64,000 nt of DNA from JABFSM01 sp052389555 (GTDB taxonomy: Bacteria > Gemmatimonadota > Gemmatimonadetes > Gemmatimonadales > GWC2-71-9), in assembly GCA_052389555.1 (NCBI GenBank), contig JBQTHV010000014.1, positions 1-64,000 of the forward strand. Direction: 5' to 3'. Positions within the stretch are counted from its first letter, which is position 1. Every line of letters starts with the position of its first letter. The position numbers and the translations under genes are program-made. The notes under the pieces were generated by a model, which was not told the origin of the DNA, made no database searches, and was given only the letters and a program-made list of their open reading frames with translations. Shown here in pieces: positions 1 to 7,046 of this stretch.

Positions 1-69
1 GGTGCGGACCGACGTGCTCGTAGTTGCCTGATGCACATCGAGGGCGACATACTTGGTAGCGCTGGTCAT
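1..69 (-). CDS. IS110-family transposase, N-terminal fragment (runs off the window)
   Basis: Read on the minus strand from the ATG at 69, the peptide contains KYVALDVHQATTS. This is the N-terminal DEDD-type motif (Y-x-x-x-D-V-H/S-x-A-T) that opens the RuvC-like domain of IS110/IS1111 transposases. Only 23 codons lie in the window. The gene points away from the cassette array, and its upstream 70-140 stretch abuts a surviving attC 3' end. Some IS1111-type elements are known to target attC sites, so the context supports the call. The family call rests on one short motif. The element's ends cannot be mapped from here. Confidence 0.65.
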   Translation of the reverse strand, partial: MTSATKYVALDVHQATTSTSVRT

Positions 70-132
70 GAGAGCCGCTCCTTGGGGTTGGGGTCCATGA
101 GTCAGGGGTGACTGCATGGTAGCGCCAAGGGG

Positions 133-155
133 CGTGCTCTCAACATGCGTTAGGC
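133..155 (+). other. attC: attC remnant (3' end) beside the IS element
   Basis: GCGTTAGGC at 147-155 matches the R' box (GTTAGGC at 149-155) of the complete attC sites downstream. The preceding CTCAACAT resembles the GCTCAAATGC arm of those sites. The 5' half is missing, and the IS110-like gene lies just upstream, so this is probably an attC interrupted by the insertion. The 17 bases GTTAGGCGTCAATTGAG at 149-165 are the exact reverse complement of 1021-1037, at the far end of the next cassette. This marks 149/150 as the true cassette boundary. Confidence 0.7.
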
Positions 156-249
156 GTCAATTGAGTGTCGGCACGAGGACCAACGCATTCGTCATCTTCC
201 TCGAAGGGTCCAAGAATACCTCAGCAGCTGGGGTGTCCGGCCGGAGCGC

Positions 250-1029
250 TTGACTGAAACCCAGTCCGCATGGCTCGTCTTCGGGAAACGTCTCAGCCAG
301 CGCGTCGTACTCAAGGTTGCGCGGGAGCCGGGCGACGAATGGCTCGCTGGCAGCGTCATTGCCGCCTTCGACGGCCACGGCATGGTGCGCGCCATGGAAT
401 GGACCGATGGCGCCGTCCTCCTCGAGGAAATCCGACCAGCTGATCCCCTCGTGAACCTCGCGCGGGCAGGCCGTGACTCCGAGGCCTCCGCCATTTGCGC
501 TCGAGTCATTGCTTCGATGACCCCGGGGCCGGCGCCGAGCCACGTCCCCACCGCCGCTGACTGGGGCCGTGGGTTTGAACGCTATGCCGCGAGCAGGGAC
601 GGTAGGATACCCCCTGATCTACTCGCTCAAGCACACGACGTCTATACTTCACTCGTTGGAACTCAGACGGCGCCAAAGCTCCTGCACGGCGACCTACATC
701 ACTACAACATTCTCGTGGATTCGTGGCGTGGCTGGCTCGCCGTCGATCCGAAGGGCGTGGTCGCCGAGCTTGAGTTTGAGCTTGGGGCCTGGCTGCGAAA
801 CCCGGTGGGCCATCCGGAACTCTTTGCGCAACCTGCGGCCGTTGACCAGCGGCTGCAGTGCCTCCGGACCCTTCTGCCGATCCAGCCATCCCGCACCCTG
901 CGCTGGGCCTTCGCGCAAGGGGTACTGTCAGGGATCTGGACGCTGGAAGACAGCGGCACGCTTCCTCGGGACCACGCTGGCTTGGCCTTGGCGTACGTGC
1001 TCCGGGAGAACCATGGCGTGCTCAATTGA
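250..1029 (+). CDS. Aminoglycoside phosphotransferase family kinase (APH(6)/hydroxyurea kinase-like), cassette 1
   Basis: A probable small-molecule kinase. The ATP lysine is in VVLKVA (about residue 22). The catalytic loop HGDLHHYNIL is at about 146-155 and the metal-binding DPKG at about 166-169. WGRGFERY in the middle is typical of the APH_6_hur family (Pfam family name from memory). TTG at 250 is the first standard start codon. However, the same frame upstream reads YLSSWGVRPE, which resembles the family N-terminus, and is open back to a TAG at 151-153, so a non-standard ATT start near 187 or N-terminal loss is possible. The stop is 2 bp before attC1. The true substrate is unknown, and resistance is an inference from family only. 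Confidence 0.8.
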   Translation: MTETQSAWLVFGKRLSQRVVLKVAREPGDEWLAGSVIAAFDGHGMVRAMEWTDGAVLLEEIRPADPLVNLARAGRDSEASAICARVIASMTPGPAPSHVPTAADWGRGFERYAASRDGRIPPDLLAQAHDVYTSLVGTQTAPKLLHGDLHHYNILVDSWRGWLAVDPKGVVAELEFELGAWLRNPVGHPELFAQPAAVDQRLQCLRTLLPIQPSRTLRWAFAQGVLSGIWTLEDSGTLPRDHAGLALAYVLRENHGVLN

Positions 1030-1030
1030 C

Positions 1031-1153
1031 GCCTAACCCGCATTTGGAGCTGACGAGGGCGTCAGCGCGGCGCAGCCGCGCGTGGTATCTTTGATCTGCT
1101 AGGTCGCGCGGCTGCGCCGCACGCCCTCGCAGCTCAAATGCAGAGCGTTAGGC
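1031..1153 (+). other. attC: attC site 1
   Basis: GCCTAAC (1031-1037) and GTTAGGC (1147-1153) form the outer R boxes. Between them lie imperfect arms CCGCATTTGGAGCTGACGAGGGCG and CGCCCTCG-CAGCTCAAATGCAG, and a central inverted repeat (GCGCGGCGCAGCCGCGCG / CGCGCGGCTGCGCCGC). About 123 bp. This foldable bottom-strand hairpin with extrahelical differences is the standard attC architecture recognised by IntI. Confidence 0.93.
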
Positions 1154-1184
1154 CGCGGCAATGGTGACAGGAAGGAGAGAATAG

Positions 1185-1451
1185 TTGAAGCACCAATTGG
1201 TCAGTGTGGACCCGCCGAACACACTGCAGTATAGAGGTTTCAACGTTACTGCCCGGACCTACCAGATCCGCGGTAGCGGGCGTTGGACGCTTGATTTGCT
1301 GATCGGGAAGCGCGACTCGCTACGTGCCTTCACTGGGGCTCAAACGTACAGCACTCAAGGGGCCGCCATCTCGAGCTGCTTCCATTTCGCACGGGAACTC
1401 ATCGACAGCCGCTGGCCTCGTGATTCGGTCACGGATCTGACCGACGATTAA
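1185..1451 (+). CDS. Hypothetical protein, cassette 2
   Basis: An 88-residue ORF from a TTG start, 37 bp after the attC1 boundary and in the direction expected for a cassette gene. GAAGGAGAG at 1171-1179 is a strong ribosome binding site about 5 bases upstream and fixes the start. The protein is soluble with no membrane segment. It has a pattern (RGFNVTARTYQI..GRWTLDLLIGKRD....EAI-like..FHFARELID) reminiscent of small cassette-borne proteins that bind nothing known. I do not recognise a named family and make no functional claim. Confidence 0.7.
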   Translation: MKHQLVSVDPPNTLQYRGFNVTARTYQIRGSGRWTLDLLIGKRDSLRAFTGAQTYSTQGAAISSCFHFARELIDSRWPRDSVTDLTDD

Positions 1452-1751
1452 CCGCTCGGGCCTCAGCCCCTATCTGGCACTGGGCCTAGGTTGTTTGCGC
1501 TGACCCGAGTATCTTTCACCATGTCTAGGCGCCGGAAACTGAATATCAGGACCCCCGCGCCGCAGGATCACTCTCTAGCGCCCTCCGAGCCTGGCAACGG
1601 CTACGCACCGCACGCACGGAAACCGCTCCTAAGCAAGTCAGCTTCACCTTCTCCTGCTGGAGCGAGTCTCGAGTCCGCCTGGGCCTGGCTCCACCGCGCC
1701 GCGCATAGTCACCAAGTATCCCTCCTCCGCGTTAGCGTAACAGCGCCTGCG
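1452..1751 (+). other. Gene-poor 3' part of cassette 2
   Basis: 300 bases between the cassette-2 gene stop and attC2. An 88-codon TTG-started frame (1491-1757) exists, but it is low-complexity, has no ribosome binding site and runs into attC2, so I do not call it a gene. I see no inner attC that would mark a lost cassette boundary. It may be a degraded second gene. Confidence 0.5.
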
Positions 1752-1873
1752 GCCTAACCCGCATTTGGAGCTGACGAGGCCCTAAACGCTTCGGCCGCCG
1801 CGCGGTATGTTAGTGGGTCAAGGTTGCGCGGCAGCCTCGGCAGGCCCCCGCAGCAGAATTGCAGACGTCATAC
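1752..1873 (+). other. attC: attC site 2 (3' box degenerate)
   Basis: GCCTAACCCGCATTTGGAGC at the 5' end is identical to attC1. The centre (CGGCCGCCGCGCGGTATGTTAG ... GTTGCGCGGC) is closely related to attC6. The 3' arm AGCAGAATTGCAGACGTCATAC aligns with CAGCTCAAATGCAGAGCGTTAGGC, but the R' box has drifted to GTCATAC (1867-1873). The drifted box is matched by the drifted 5' box of the next attC (GTATAAC at 2629), as expected if both came from one circular cassette. Confidence 0.85.
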
Positions 1874-1959
1874 CGCCCCGATCCACGCAGTTCCGCGCCT
1901 CCCTTGCCTTATACAGCCCCTAATGCTATTTATACAGCCATTCCCGGCCGGATTCCGGC

Positions 1960-2178
1960 ATGACCACGACCCGAAGACGTCGCAAGAACCTCTACATCGA
2001 TCAGCGTCGGATCGACCGCGTCAAGGCCTTGCTCCACGCGGAAACCGAAACCGAGACCATCGAACGGGCCCTCGCTCTGGCCGAGGACTTCACCGCGTTT
2101 CAAGCCCAGGTGGATCGCGGCTTGGCCACGCTCGTTGGGAAGGGCGGATTCCGCGATCCGTTCAGCGCTCGCGAATAG
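1960..2178 (+). CDS. VapB-type antitoxin, cassette 3
   Basis: A 72-residue basic N-terminal protein (TTTRRRRKNLYIDQRRIDRVKAL...TETETIERALALAEDF) with the ribbon-helix-helix-like layout of antitoxins that pair with PIN toxins. It would bind and neutralise the toxin encoded 10 bp downstream and repress the operon. It starts at ATG 1960 within the first 100 bp of its cassette. Toxin-antitoxin modules are common integron cargo, where they are thought to stabilise arrays. Family call by context and layout, without a decisive motif. Confidence 0.75.
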   Translation: MTTTRRRRKNLYIDQRRIDRVKALLHAETETETIERALALAEDFTAFQAQVDRGLATLVGKGGFRDPFSARE

Positions 2179-2187
2179 ACCGGGTCC

Positions 2188-2634
2188 GTGCAGCTCATCG
2201 ATTCGAGCCTCTACATCCGCGCCTTCCGCGAGCCGGCCTTCGGGGAAGAGTTTCGCACTTTTCATCGGACGGCGTTGCCAGGCCTCGTCCTGAGCGCAGT
2301 CGTCGCATCCGAGGTTCTCATTGGGGCGTTGACTCCCGAGCGTGAGCGTGCCTTCCGCCGGGGGATCCTGGATCCGTTTCAAGCCCGACGACGGCTCCAT
2401 GTCCCGACGTGGAGTACCTGGGATCGGGCCAGCTCCGTTGATCGCCGCATGCGCCGACGGCCGGCGTTCCACAGCCGACTCGATCGGCGCTCCTTTTTTC
2501 AGGATATCCTGATTGCCACTTCCGCCCGGGAACTCGGGGCGACCGTGATCACCTTGAACACGCGAGATTTCGAGGCCATCGCGGAGTTCATCGACATCAC
2601 AGTCGCAGAGCCATGGCCCCAGCGGGCCGTATAA
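2188..2634 (+). CDS. PIN-domain toxin (VapC-like), cassette 3
   Basis: 148 residues from GTG 2188, 9 bp after the antitoxin stop. The acidic PIN active site is visible: D5 in MQLIDSSLYI, E in VVASEVLIGA, D in SFFQDILIATSA and D in TLNTRDFEAI. These sit in the usual order for a Mg2+-dependent ribonuclease. It is probably a tRNA or rRNA-cleaving toxin held in check by the preceding gene. The C-terminal codons run into the start of the next attC (TATAACCCGC). Confidence 0.87.
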   Translation: MQLIDSSLYIRAFREPAFGEEFRTFHRTALPGLVLSAVVASEVLIGALTPERERAFRRGILDPFQARRRLHVPTWSTWDRASSVDRRMRRRPAFHSRLDRRSFFQDILIATSARELGATVITLNTRDFEAIAEFIDITVAEPWPQRAV

Positions 2635-2658
2635 CCCGCGCTTGCAGCAGACCGGGGC
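2629..2658 (+). other. attC: Truncated attC after vapBC
   Basis: GTATAACCCGCGCTTGCAGCAGACCGGG is an attC 5' arm, closely matching the one at 3513 (CATAACCCGCGTCTGCAGCTGACCGGG). No 3' arm or GTTRRRY box follows within the next 200 bases. The next gene's signal peptide starts immediately. This looks like a deletion that fused the vapBC cassette to the hydrolase gene. Confidence 0.65.
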
Positions 2659-2663
2659 GTCGG

Positions 2664-3506
2664 GTGTTCCCCGCGATCGCGACGATCTTCCTGCTCGGGT
2701 TCCCAGCCGCCGGTTCCCAACCTGGCTCCAGCCAGGTCCCGGACTCGCTCGTCTATCGAACGATCGCAGGCCAGTCGCTGCATCTCTACCTGTTCCGGCC
2801 AAGTGGACCGCGAACTTCGGATCGCCGTCATGCCATACTTCTCCTGCACGGAGGAGGGTGAAGTGCTGGGGCGCCCTCACGGACCTACGAGGCGGCTCGT
2901 CTGTTTTCTGCCTGGGGTCTCGTCGCGATAGCCGTTCAATATCGCCTGGCCGCCGGCGACCTTACGCCGCTCGACGCGCTGGATGACGTCTGCGCCGCCC
3001 TCGGATGGGTCCGAGCCCATGCCCCAGAGTTGGGACTCACCGAGCGGCTAGTCGGATATGGGGTCTCGGCCGGGGGCCACCTGATTGCGGCCACGGCTAC
3101 CATCGGCTGCAAGAGTGGAGATCCTGGTCCTGGGGCGCTGCTTCTCCTCTCGCCTGCTCTCGACTTGGCCAGAGACCGCTGGTTCGCCAGCCTGCTGAAG
3201 GGCCGCGCGAATGTCTCCAGCATGTCCCCCGTCGAGCATGTCCGCCCCTCTACGCCACCCACCTCGATCGTTCAAGGTGCGGCGGATGTCCTGACTCCGC
3301 TGGCCGGGGCTGAACGCTATTGCGCCCGCCTCAAGCAGCATGGCCAAGTCTGCGACTTGCATGTATATCCTGGGCTCGGCCACCTCCTGACCCGCGACCT
3401 GATGGATCAGGAGTCGCATTTCGATCCGGACCCCCGGGCTCGGGCTGATGGGATGGAGCGGCATCGCTTGCTTCTTGAACGGTTAGGCTTCATTCGGCGT
3501 CGGTGA
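2664..3506 (+). pseudogene. Secreted alpha/beta hydrolase (esterase/BD-FAE-like) interrupted by one TGA codon
   Basis: The same reading frame is open from 2613 to 3506 except for TGA at 2859-2861. It lies in LLLHGGG-[stop]-SAGAPS, exactly where the family's oxyanion motif HGGGW has tryptophan (TGG). Downstream are the nucleophile elbow GVSAGG, the acid near QGAADVLTPL and the histidine in YPGLGHLL, so the fold is otherwise complete at about 280 residues. A signal peptide (FPAIATIFLLGFPAAGSQ) follows a GTG at 2664; ATG 2613 is an alternative. It is most simply a recent nonsense mutation or a base-call error. Use of TGA as Trp is unlikely, because many other genes here end in TGA. Confidence 0.8.
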
Positions 3507-3512
3507 GCAGCA

Positions 3513-3578
3513 ACATAACCCGCGTCTGCAGCTGACCGGGCCCTCACCGTCTGGCAGCGGAAGCGCAGCTCGTTAGGC
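3513..3578 (+). other. attC: attC site (short form) after the hydrolase
   Basis: ACATAAC (3513-3519) and GTTAGGC (3572-3578) enclose arms GTCTGCAGCTGACCGGGCCC and GGCAGCGGAAGCGCAGCTC. At 66 bp it has the compact size of many chromosomal-integron attCs. It lies directly after the hydrolase stop and before the next cassette gene. Confidence 0.88.
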
Positions 3579-3597
3579 CTCACCCAGGGAGACGCTC

Positions 3598-3765
3598 ATG
3601 GCCAGCTTTGGGCACTTGGCTGTATCCGTGCTCTGGACCGCAGGTATCATTCCCGGAGCCACGTGTGCTGTGAGCGCACAGCCAGCCGACGCGCGGTTGA
3701 TAGCACGTCCCGCATTCGCACGGCGGCGCGGTTGCCAACAAGTCAGAATGGCGAGGTTTCCATGA
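3598..3765 (+). CDS. Small leader ORF at the head of cassette 4
   Basis: A 55-codon ORF from ATG 3598 (CAGGGA 8 bp upstream) to TGA 3763-3765. It begins 19 bp after the attC boundary. Residues about 5-30 form a signal-peptide-like hydrophobic stretch (LAVSVLWTAGIIPGATCAVS). Its stop overlaps the start of the DUF1801 gene as ATGA, which suggests translational coupling. It could be a truncated exported protein or a short coupling ORF that brings ribosomes to the main cassette gene. I cannot decide between these. Confidence 0.5.
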   Translation: MASFGHLAVSVLWTAGIIPGATCAVSAQPADARLIARPAFARRRGCQQVRMARFP

Positions 3766-4244
3766 GCCCCAGGAAGGACACCCAAAAGTCCGCCAAGCGC
3801 ACCACCGCGACCAACCAGTCCAAGGGATTCACGGACGAGGAAAGAGCTGCGATGAAGGAGCGCGCTCAAGAGCTCAAGGCGGAAGCGCGCCGCAGCACGC
3901 GCGCGGACCAGACGGACGGGGAGAGCGACGTGCTCGCGAAGATCGCCGAGATGCCGGAACCGGATCGCGCCATGGCCGAGCGGCTCCATGCGCTCATCAA
4001 GACCAGCGCGCCAGCCCTCTCGCCCAAAACCTGGTACGGGATGCCCGCGTACGCCAAGGACGGCAAGGTCGTCTGCTTCTTCCAGAGCGCGCAGAAATTC
4101 AAATCGAGGTACCCGACGTTCGGCTTCACCGACCAGGCGAACCTCGACGAAGGCGCCTTGTGGCCGACCGCCTTCGCGCTGAAGGAGTTGACTGCCACCG
4201 AAGTGGCAAGAATCAGCGCCCTCGTGAAAAAAGCCGTGAGCTGA
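3762..4244 (+). CDS. DUF1801 / YdhG-like protein, cassette 4
   Basis: 160 residues. A charged, lysine-rich N-terminal third (about 1-60) precedes a DUF1801 domain with the motifs WYGMPAYAKDGKVVCFF, YPTFGF and LKELT near 90-150. Proteins of this family are small and cytoplasmic with no firmly established reaction. ATG 3762 has GCGAGG upstream and overlaps the leader-ORF stop (ATGA). The gene lies between two clear attC sites, so it is a mobile cassette gene. Confidence 0.82.
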   Translation: MSPRKDTQKSAKRTTATNQSKGFTDEERAAMKERAQELKAEARRSTRADQTDGESDVLAKIAEMPEPDRAMAERLHALIKTSAPALSPKTWYGMPAYAKDGKVVCFFQSAQKFKSRYPTFGFTDQANLDEGALWPTAFALKELTATEVARISALVKKAVS

Positions 4245-4301
4245 GGGCCAATCTCGCCACTGGCGGAAGGGCTGGCCGTGTACCCGACGCAGGGCGGCGC
4301 C

Positions 4302-4370
4302 ACCTAACCCGCATTTGGAGCTGCGTGGTCGTAAGCGCGGCCCCAGCAGCTCAAATGGAGAGCGTTAGGT
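4302..4370 (+). other. attC: attC site 4
   Basis: ACCTAAC (4302-4308) and GTTAGGT (4364-4370) with arms CCGCATTTGGAGCTG and CAGCTCAAATGGAGAGC, about 69 bp. The arms pair almost fully with the usual single-base bulges. The R' box TTAGGTCGCTCC is the exact complement of GGAGCGACCTAA at the end of the following cassette. Confidence 0.92.
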
Positions 4371-4408
4371 CGCTCCTTTCGTCGCAGATCCGCCTGGAGG
4401 AATAATCC

Positions 4409-5251
4409 GTGGCACGATTCCCGATGCTGGTCCTCACCGCCGTTGTCACCATCACGGCTTCGGCTGCCGCCCAAGGCCCACCGGCCGGCCCCCGCCCCGT
4501 CTTAGTACAAGGTGCCATGCAGTTAGAAACCGCCCTGTTGGTCAGCCGGCTTGAGGAGGTCAAGGTCGACAAGGTCGCCGCCTGGACCTTCTGGCGGGGC
4601 ACTCTGGAAGGTTACCCCGTCATTGTGTCGAAGACGCTTAAAGGAACGGCTAACGCGGCGGCCGCCACGGCACTTGCGATCGAGCGGTACCATCCCATAG
4701 CGATTGTCAATCAGGGAACCGCCGGCGGTCACGATTCTACGCTCCATGTCTACCATATCGTACTCGGCACCAGTGCGGTGAACCTGGGCGCGTTCAAGAC
4801 CCCTCACCGAGGGGCCGGAACAGGAAGTAACGCACTGGATTGGGTCCCACTCGACCTGCTGGTGTCGGAAGGCAGTGCCGGCAACGATCCGAACGAACAC
4901 CAGGTTGCCCGCTTCCAAGGTGACAGCGCACTTTTGGCGGCGGCTCGAAGCGCCAAGCACCGGTACACCAAGGGACGGATTGTTGAAGGCGTGATTGGAT
5001 CAAGCGACATTTGGAATGAGGAGATCGATCGAATAGCACGGCTCCGCGCTGCATCGGGAACTTCGGTGGAGGAGATGGAGACAGCCTCAGCAGGACAGAT
5101 CGCGGGTCCTTTCAAGGTGCCGTTTCTCGGCATTCGCGTGGTGTCCAACAATATCACCTCCGGCGGTGCCTACGACCCCAAGACGGGGGAAGCATGTCAG
5201 GACTTCGTCTTCCAGGTCCTCATCGCCTATGTCGCCACCTTGAGGCGCTAG
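4409..5251 (+). CDS. Exported MTA/SAH-nucleosidase-like purine phosphorylase family protein, cassette 5
   Basis: 280 residues from GTG 4409 with AGGAGG-like GGAGGAAT upstream. A signal peptide (MLVLTAVVTITASAAAQ) is followed by a PNP_UDP_1 fold. Visible motifs are IVNQGTAGG (base/phosphate loop), GSSDIWNEE and EEMETASAGQIA, the glutamate-rich segment that binds ribose. The family cleaves N-glycosidic bonds of nucleosides such as methylthioadenosine. A periplasmic location is inferred from the leader and is uncommon for MTAN, but known for related exported phosphorylases. The cassette ends (4365-4377 and 5262-5274) are complementary, so the cassette is intact. Confidence 0.8.
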   Translation: MARFPMLVLTAVVTITASAAAQGPPAGPRPVLVQGAMQLETALLVSRLEEVKVDKVAAWTFWRGTLEGYPVIVSKTLKGTANAAAATALAIERYHPIAIVNQGTAGGHDSTLHVYHIVLGTSAVNLGAFKTPHRGAGTGSNALDWVPLDLLVSEGSAGNDPNEHQVARFQGDSALLAAARSAKHRYTKGRIVEGVIGSSDIWNEEIDRIARLRAASGTSVEEMETASAGQIAGPFKVPFLGIRVVSNNITSGGAYDPKTGEACQDFVFQVLIAYVATLRR

Positions 5252-5267
5252 CTGGTCCGGCGGAGCG

Positions 5268-5359
5268 ACCTAACCCGCATTGGCAGCTGACCAACGCAAG
5301 GGCATGGCGTTGGACCGCACCCACGGTCCCCACCGACAGTGACGACATTCTGAGTTCCG
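5268..5359 (+). other. attC: attC site 5 (3' half degenerate)
   Basis: ACCTAACCCGCATTGGCAGC is a clear 5' arm. The matching 3' arm is weak. GACATTCTGAGTTCCGG near 5345-5359 aligns loosely with AAATGCAGAGCGTTAGG, and CCGCGCTTG just after it resembles the complement of CAAGCAGCGG at the end of the next cassette. The 3' boundary is uncertain. The 170 bases up to the ankyrin gene hold no evident ORF. Confidence 0.65.
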
Positions 5360-5536
5360 GAACCGCGCTTGTTTGCGTCGCCGCCCGGCGGTAGCTTGAG
5401 GCCAGGCGTGCAGGACGCCTCCCGTCCGCGGACAGGACCGAGTCCACCTGAATAGGTCGCCAGACGTTCGGACGTGATTGCCGAACCTCCTTTGCCCGGC
5501 GCCAGCGGACCACGGGCTCATTCAAGGAGGGTCGTC

Positions 5537-6808
5537 ATGCCCGTCCGCCGCTTGCCCGTCCGGCCCGACCTCGATCAGCTTCATCGTCAAGCCAAGGAAC
5601 TCCTTCGCGCAATTCACGCCGGCGATGCGGATGCGATCGCCGAACTGGGTGAGTATCACCCCGAATCGATCGACCCCTCCGCTGCGAAGCTGGCCGACGC
5701 GCAGCTCGTGCTCGCACGGAGCTACCAAACGTCGAGCTGGCCGAGGCTCGTCCGCGCGGTGCAGCTCGCGGACGCGATCTGGCGCGATGACCCCGACGAG
5801 GTCCGCGCTCTCATCACGCGAGATCCAGCGCTCATTCATGAGCACGTCCTGATTCGCACCGATAGCGGCTGGGGACCACCGATGACGTACGCAGCAAACC
5901 TTGGTCGCGACCGCATCATCCGTCTCCTTCACAGCTACGGCGCCAGCGACCTCGAATCTGCGGCTGGACGGGCCGCGCTCCAGGGCAAGGCCGACACGGT
6001 GCGCATGATCTACGATTTGGCGGGACGACCGTCGCTCGACAAGTGGACGCTCGCCGGGCCCGCGTACACGCTCAGCGTAGAAGGAACCGCCGTCCTCTTC
6101 ACGCTCGGTGCCCGCATCGTCGGACCCGAGGGGGTGGACCGGAACACGATGGAACACCTCCTCGGGACGGATAGCCGCAACCCGCCCGCCAAGCACCGCA
6201 TCCTGGAGCTGTACGTTGAGCACAGCTTTGAGCCTCCCGACACGCCAGTGATGGCGCTCCATCGCGGCCGCATCGACCTGCTCGAGGCCCACCTCGCGCG
6301 CGACCCGGATCTCCTCACGCGCACGTTCGGCATCGCCGAGGTCTTCCCGCTCGCGCCGGCCTGCGCCCGGGACCCGTACACCGCCCAGGGGACGCCGGTG
6401 CACGGGACGACGCTCCTCCACATCGCCGCCTACTTCGACGAGCTGGAGATCGCGGAGTGGTTGCTCGACCGCGGCACGGATCCTGACGCGCGGGCGGCGA
6501 TCGACGCGGATGGCTTCGGCGGGTACACCGCGCTCTTCTCGACGGTCGTCTCCCAGCGTAACTTCTGGGTCAACTACGGCAAGGGACAGCCGGACGAAGC
6601 GCGCTTCACGCGCCTCCTGCTAGACCGCGGTGCCGACCCGAATGTCCGGGCGTCCCTCCGGGCTCGCCTCGAGGAGGGACACGGGGGCGGCCCGCTTCGC
6701 GAGTACCGCGACGTCACGCCGATTGCTTGGGGCGAGCAGTACCACCCGAAGATCTTCGTGAGCCGGGAGTCGCTGTGGCTGATCGAGGTGCGGGGTGGCG
6801 GTCGGTAA
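5537..6808 (+). CDS. Ankyrin-repeat-like protein, cassette 6
   Basis: About 423 residues from ATG 5537, with AAGGAGGG nine bases upstream. Ankyrin-like helices are seen as GWGPPMTYAANLGRDRIIRLLHSYGA (110-140), TTLLHIAAYFDELEIAEWLLDRGTDPDA (295-325) and FTRLLLDRGADPNV (360-375), separated by longer non-repeat stretches. There is no signal peptide. It probably mediates protein-protein contacts in the cytoplasm; partners are unknown. At 1.3 kb it is large for a cassette gene. It is flanked by attC5 and attC6 and is in array orientation. Confidence 0.8.
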   Translation: MPVRRLPVRPDLDQLHRQAKELLRAIHAGDADAIAELGEYHPESIDPSAAKLADAQLVLARSYQTSSWPRLVRAVQLADAIWRDDPDEVRALITRDPALIHEHVLIRTDSGWGPPMTYAANLGRDRIIRLLHSYGASDLESAAGRAALQGKADTVRMIYDLAGRPSLDKWTLAGPAYTLSVEGTAVLFTLGARIVGPEGVDRNTMEHLLGTDSRNPPAKHRILELYVEHSFEPPDTPVMALHRGRIDLLEAHLARDPDLLTRTFGIAEVFPLAPACARDPYTAQGTPVHGTTLLHIAAYFDELEIAEWLLDRGTDPDARAAIDADGFGGYTALFSTVVSQRNFWVNYGKGQPDEARFTRLLLDRGADPNVRASLRARLEEGHGGGPLREYRDVTPIAWGEQYHPKIFVSRESLWLIEVRGGGR

Positions 6809-6899
6809 CCTATTGCCGATTGGTTCAGGTCAAATCGCACCGTGCTTGGGGTACCAACCGAGGGGCATCCTTAAACCCCGGCATGCTTCCCAAGCAGCG

Positions 6900-7021
6900 G
6901 CCTAACCCGCGCCTGGAGCTGACCGGGCCCAAGCGGCTCGGCCGCCGCGCGATATATTTGGGTTGTTAAGTTGTGCGGCGGTCTCGCCAGGGCCTGGTAG
7001 CTCAAGCGCAGAGCGTCAGGC
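6900..7021 (+). other. attC: attC site 6
   Basis: GCCTAAC (6900-6906) and GTCAGGC (7015-7021) flank arms CGCGCCTGGAGCTGACCGGGCCC / GGGCCTGGTAGCTCAAGCGCAGAGC and a central GCCGCCGCGCGATA ... GTTGTGCGGCGG stem. About 122 bp, and closely related to attC1 and attC2. This is the last recognisable attC in the window. Confidence 0.88.
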
Positions 7022-7046
7022 CGCAGCCATACCTCGAGGAAGGCTC

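Noticed and set aside
1491..1757. 88-codon ORF in cassette 2 as a gene
   Set aside because: It lacks a ribosome binding site, has low-complexity composition and ends inside attC2.
2859..2861. TGA recoded as tryptophan or selenocysteine
   Set aside because: TGA is used as an ordinary stop throughout the window, and no SECIS-like hairpin is evident after it.
3481..3491. GGTTAGGCTTC at the end of the hydrolase gene as another attC box
   Set aside because: There is no partner arm nearby, and a complete attC follows 25 bp later. It is probably chance or a relic.
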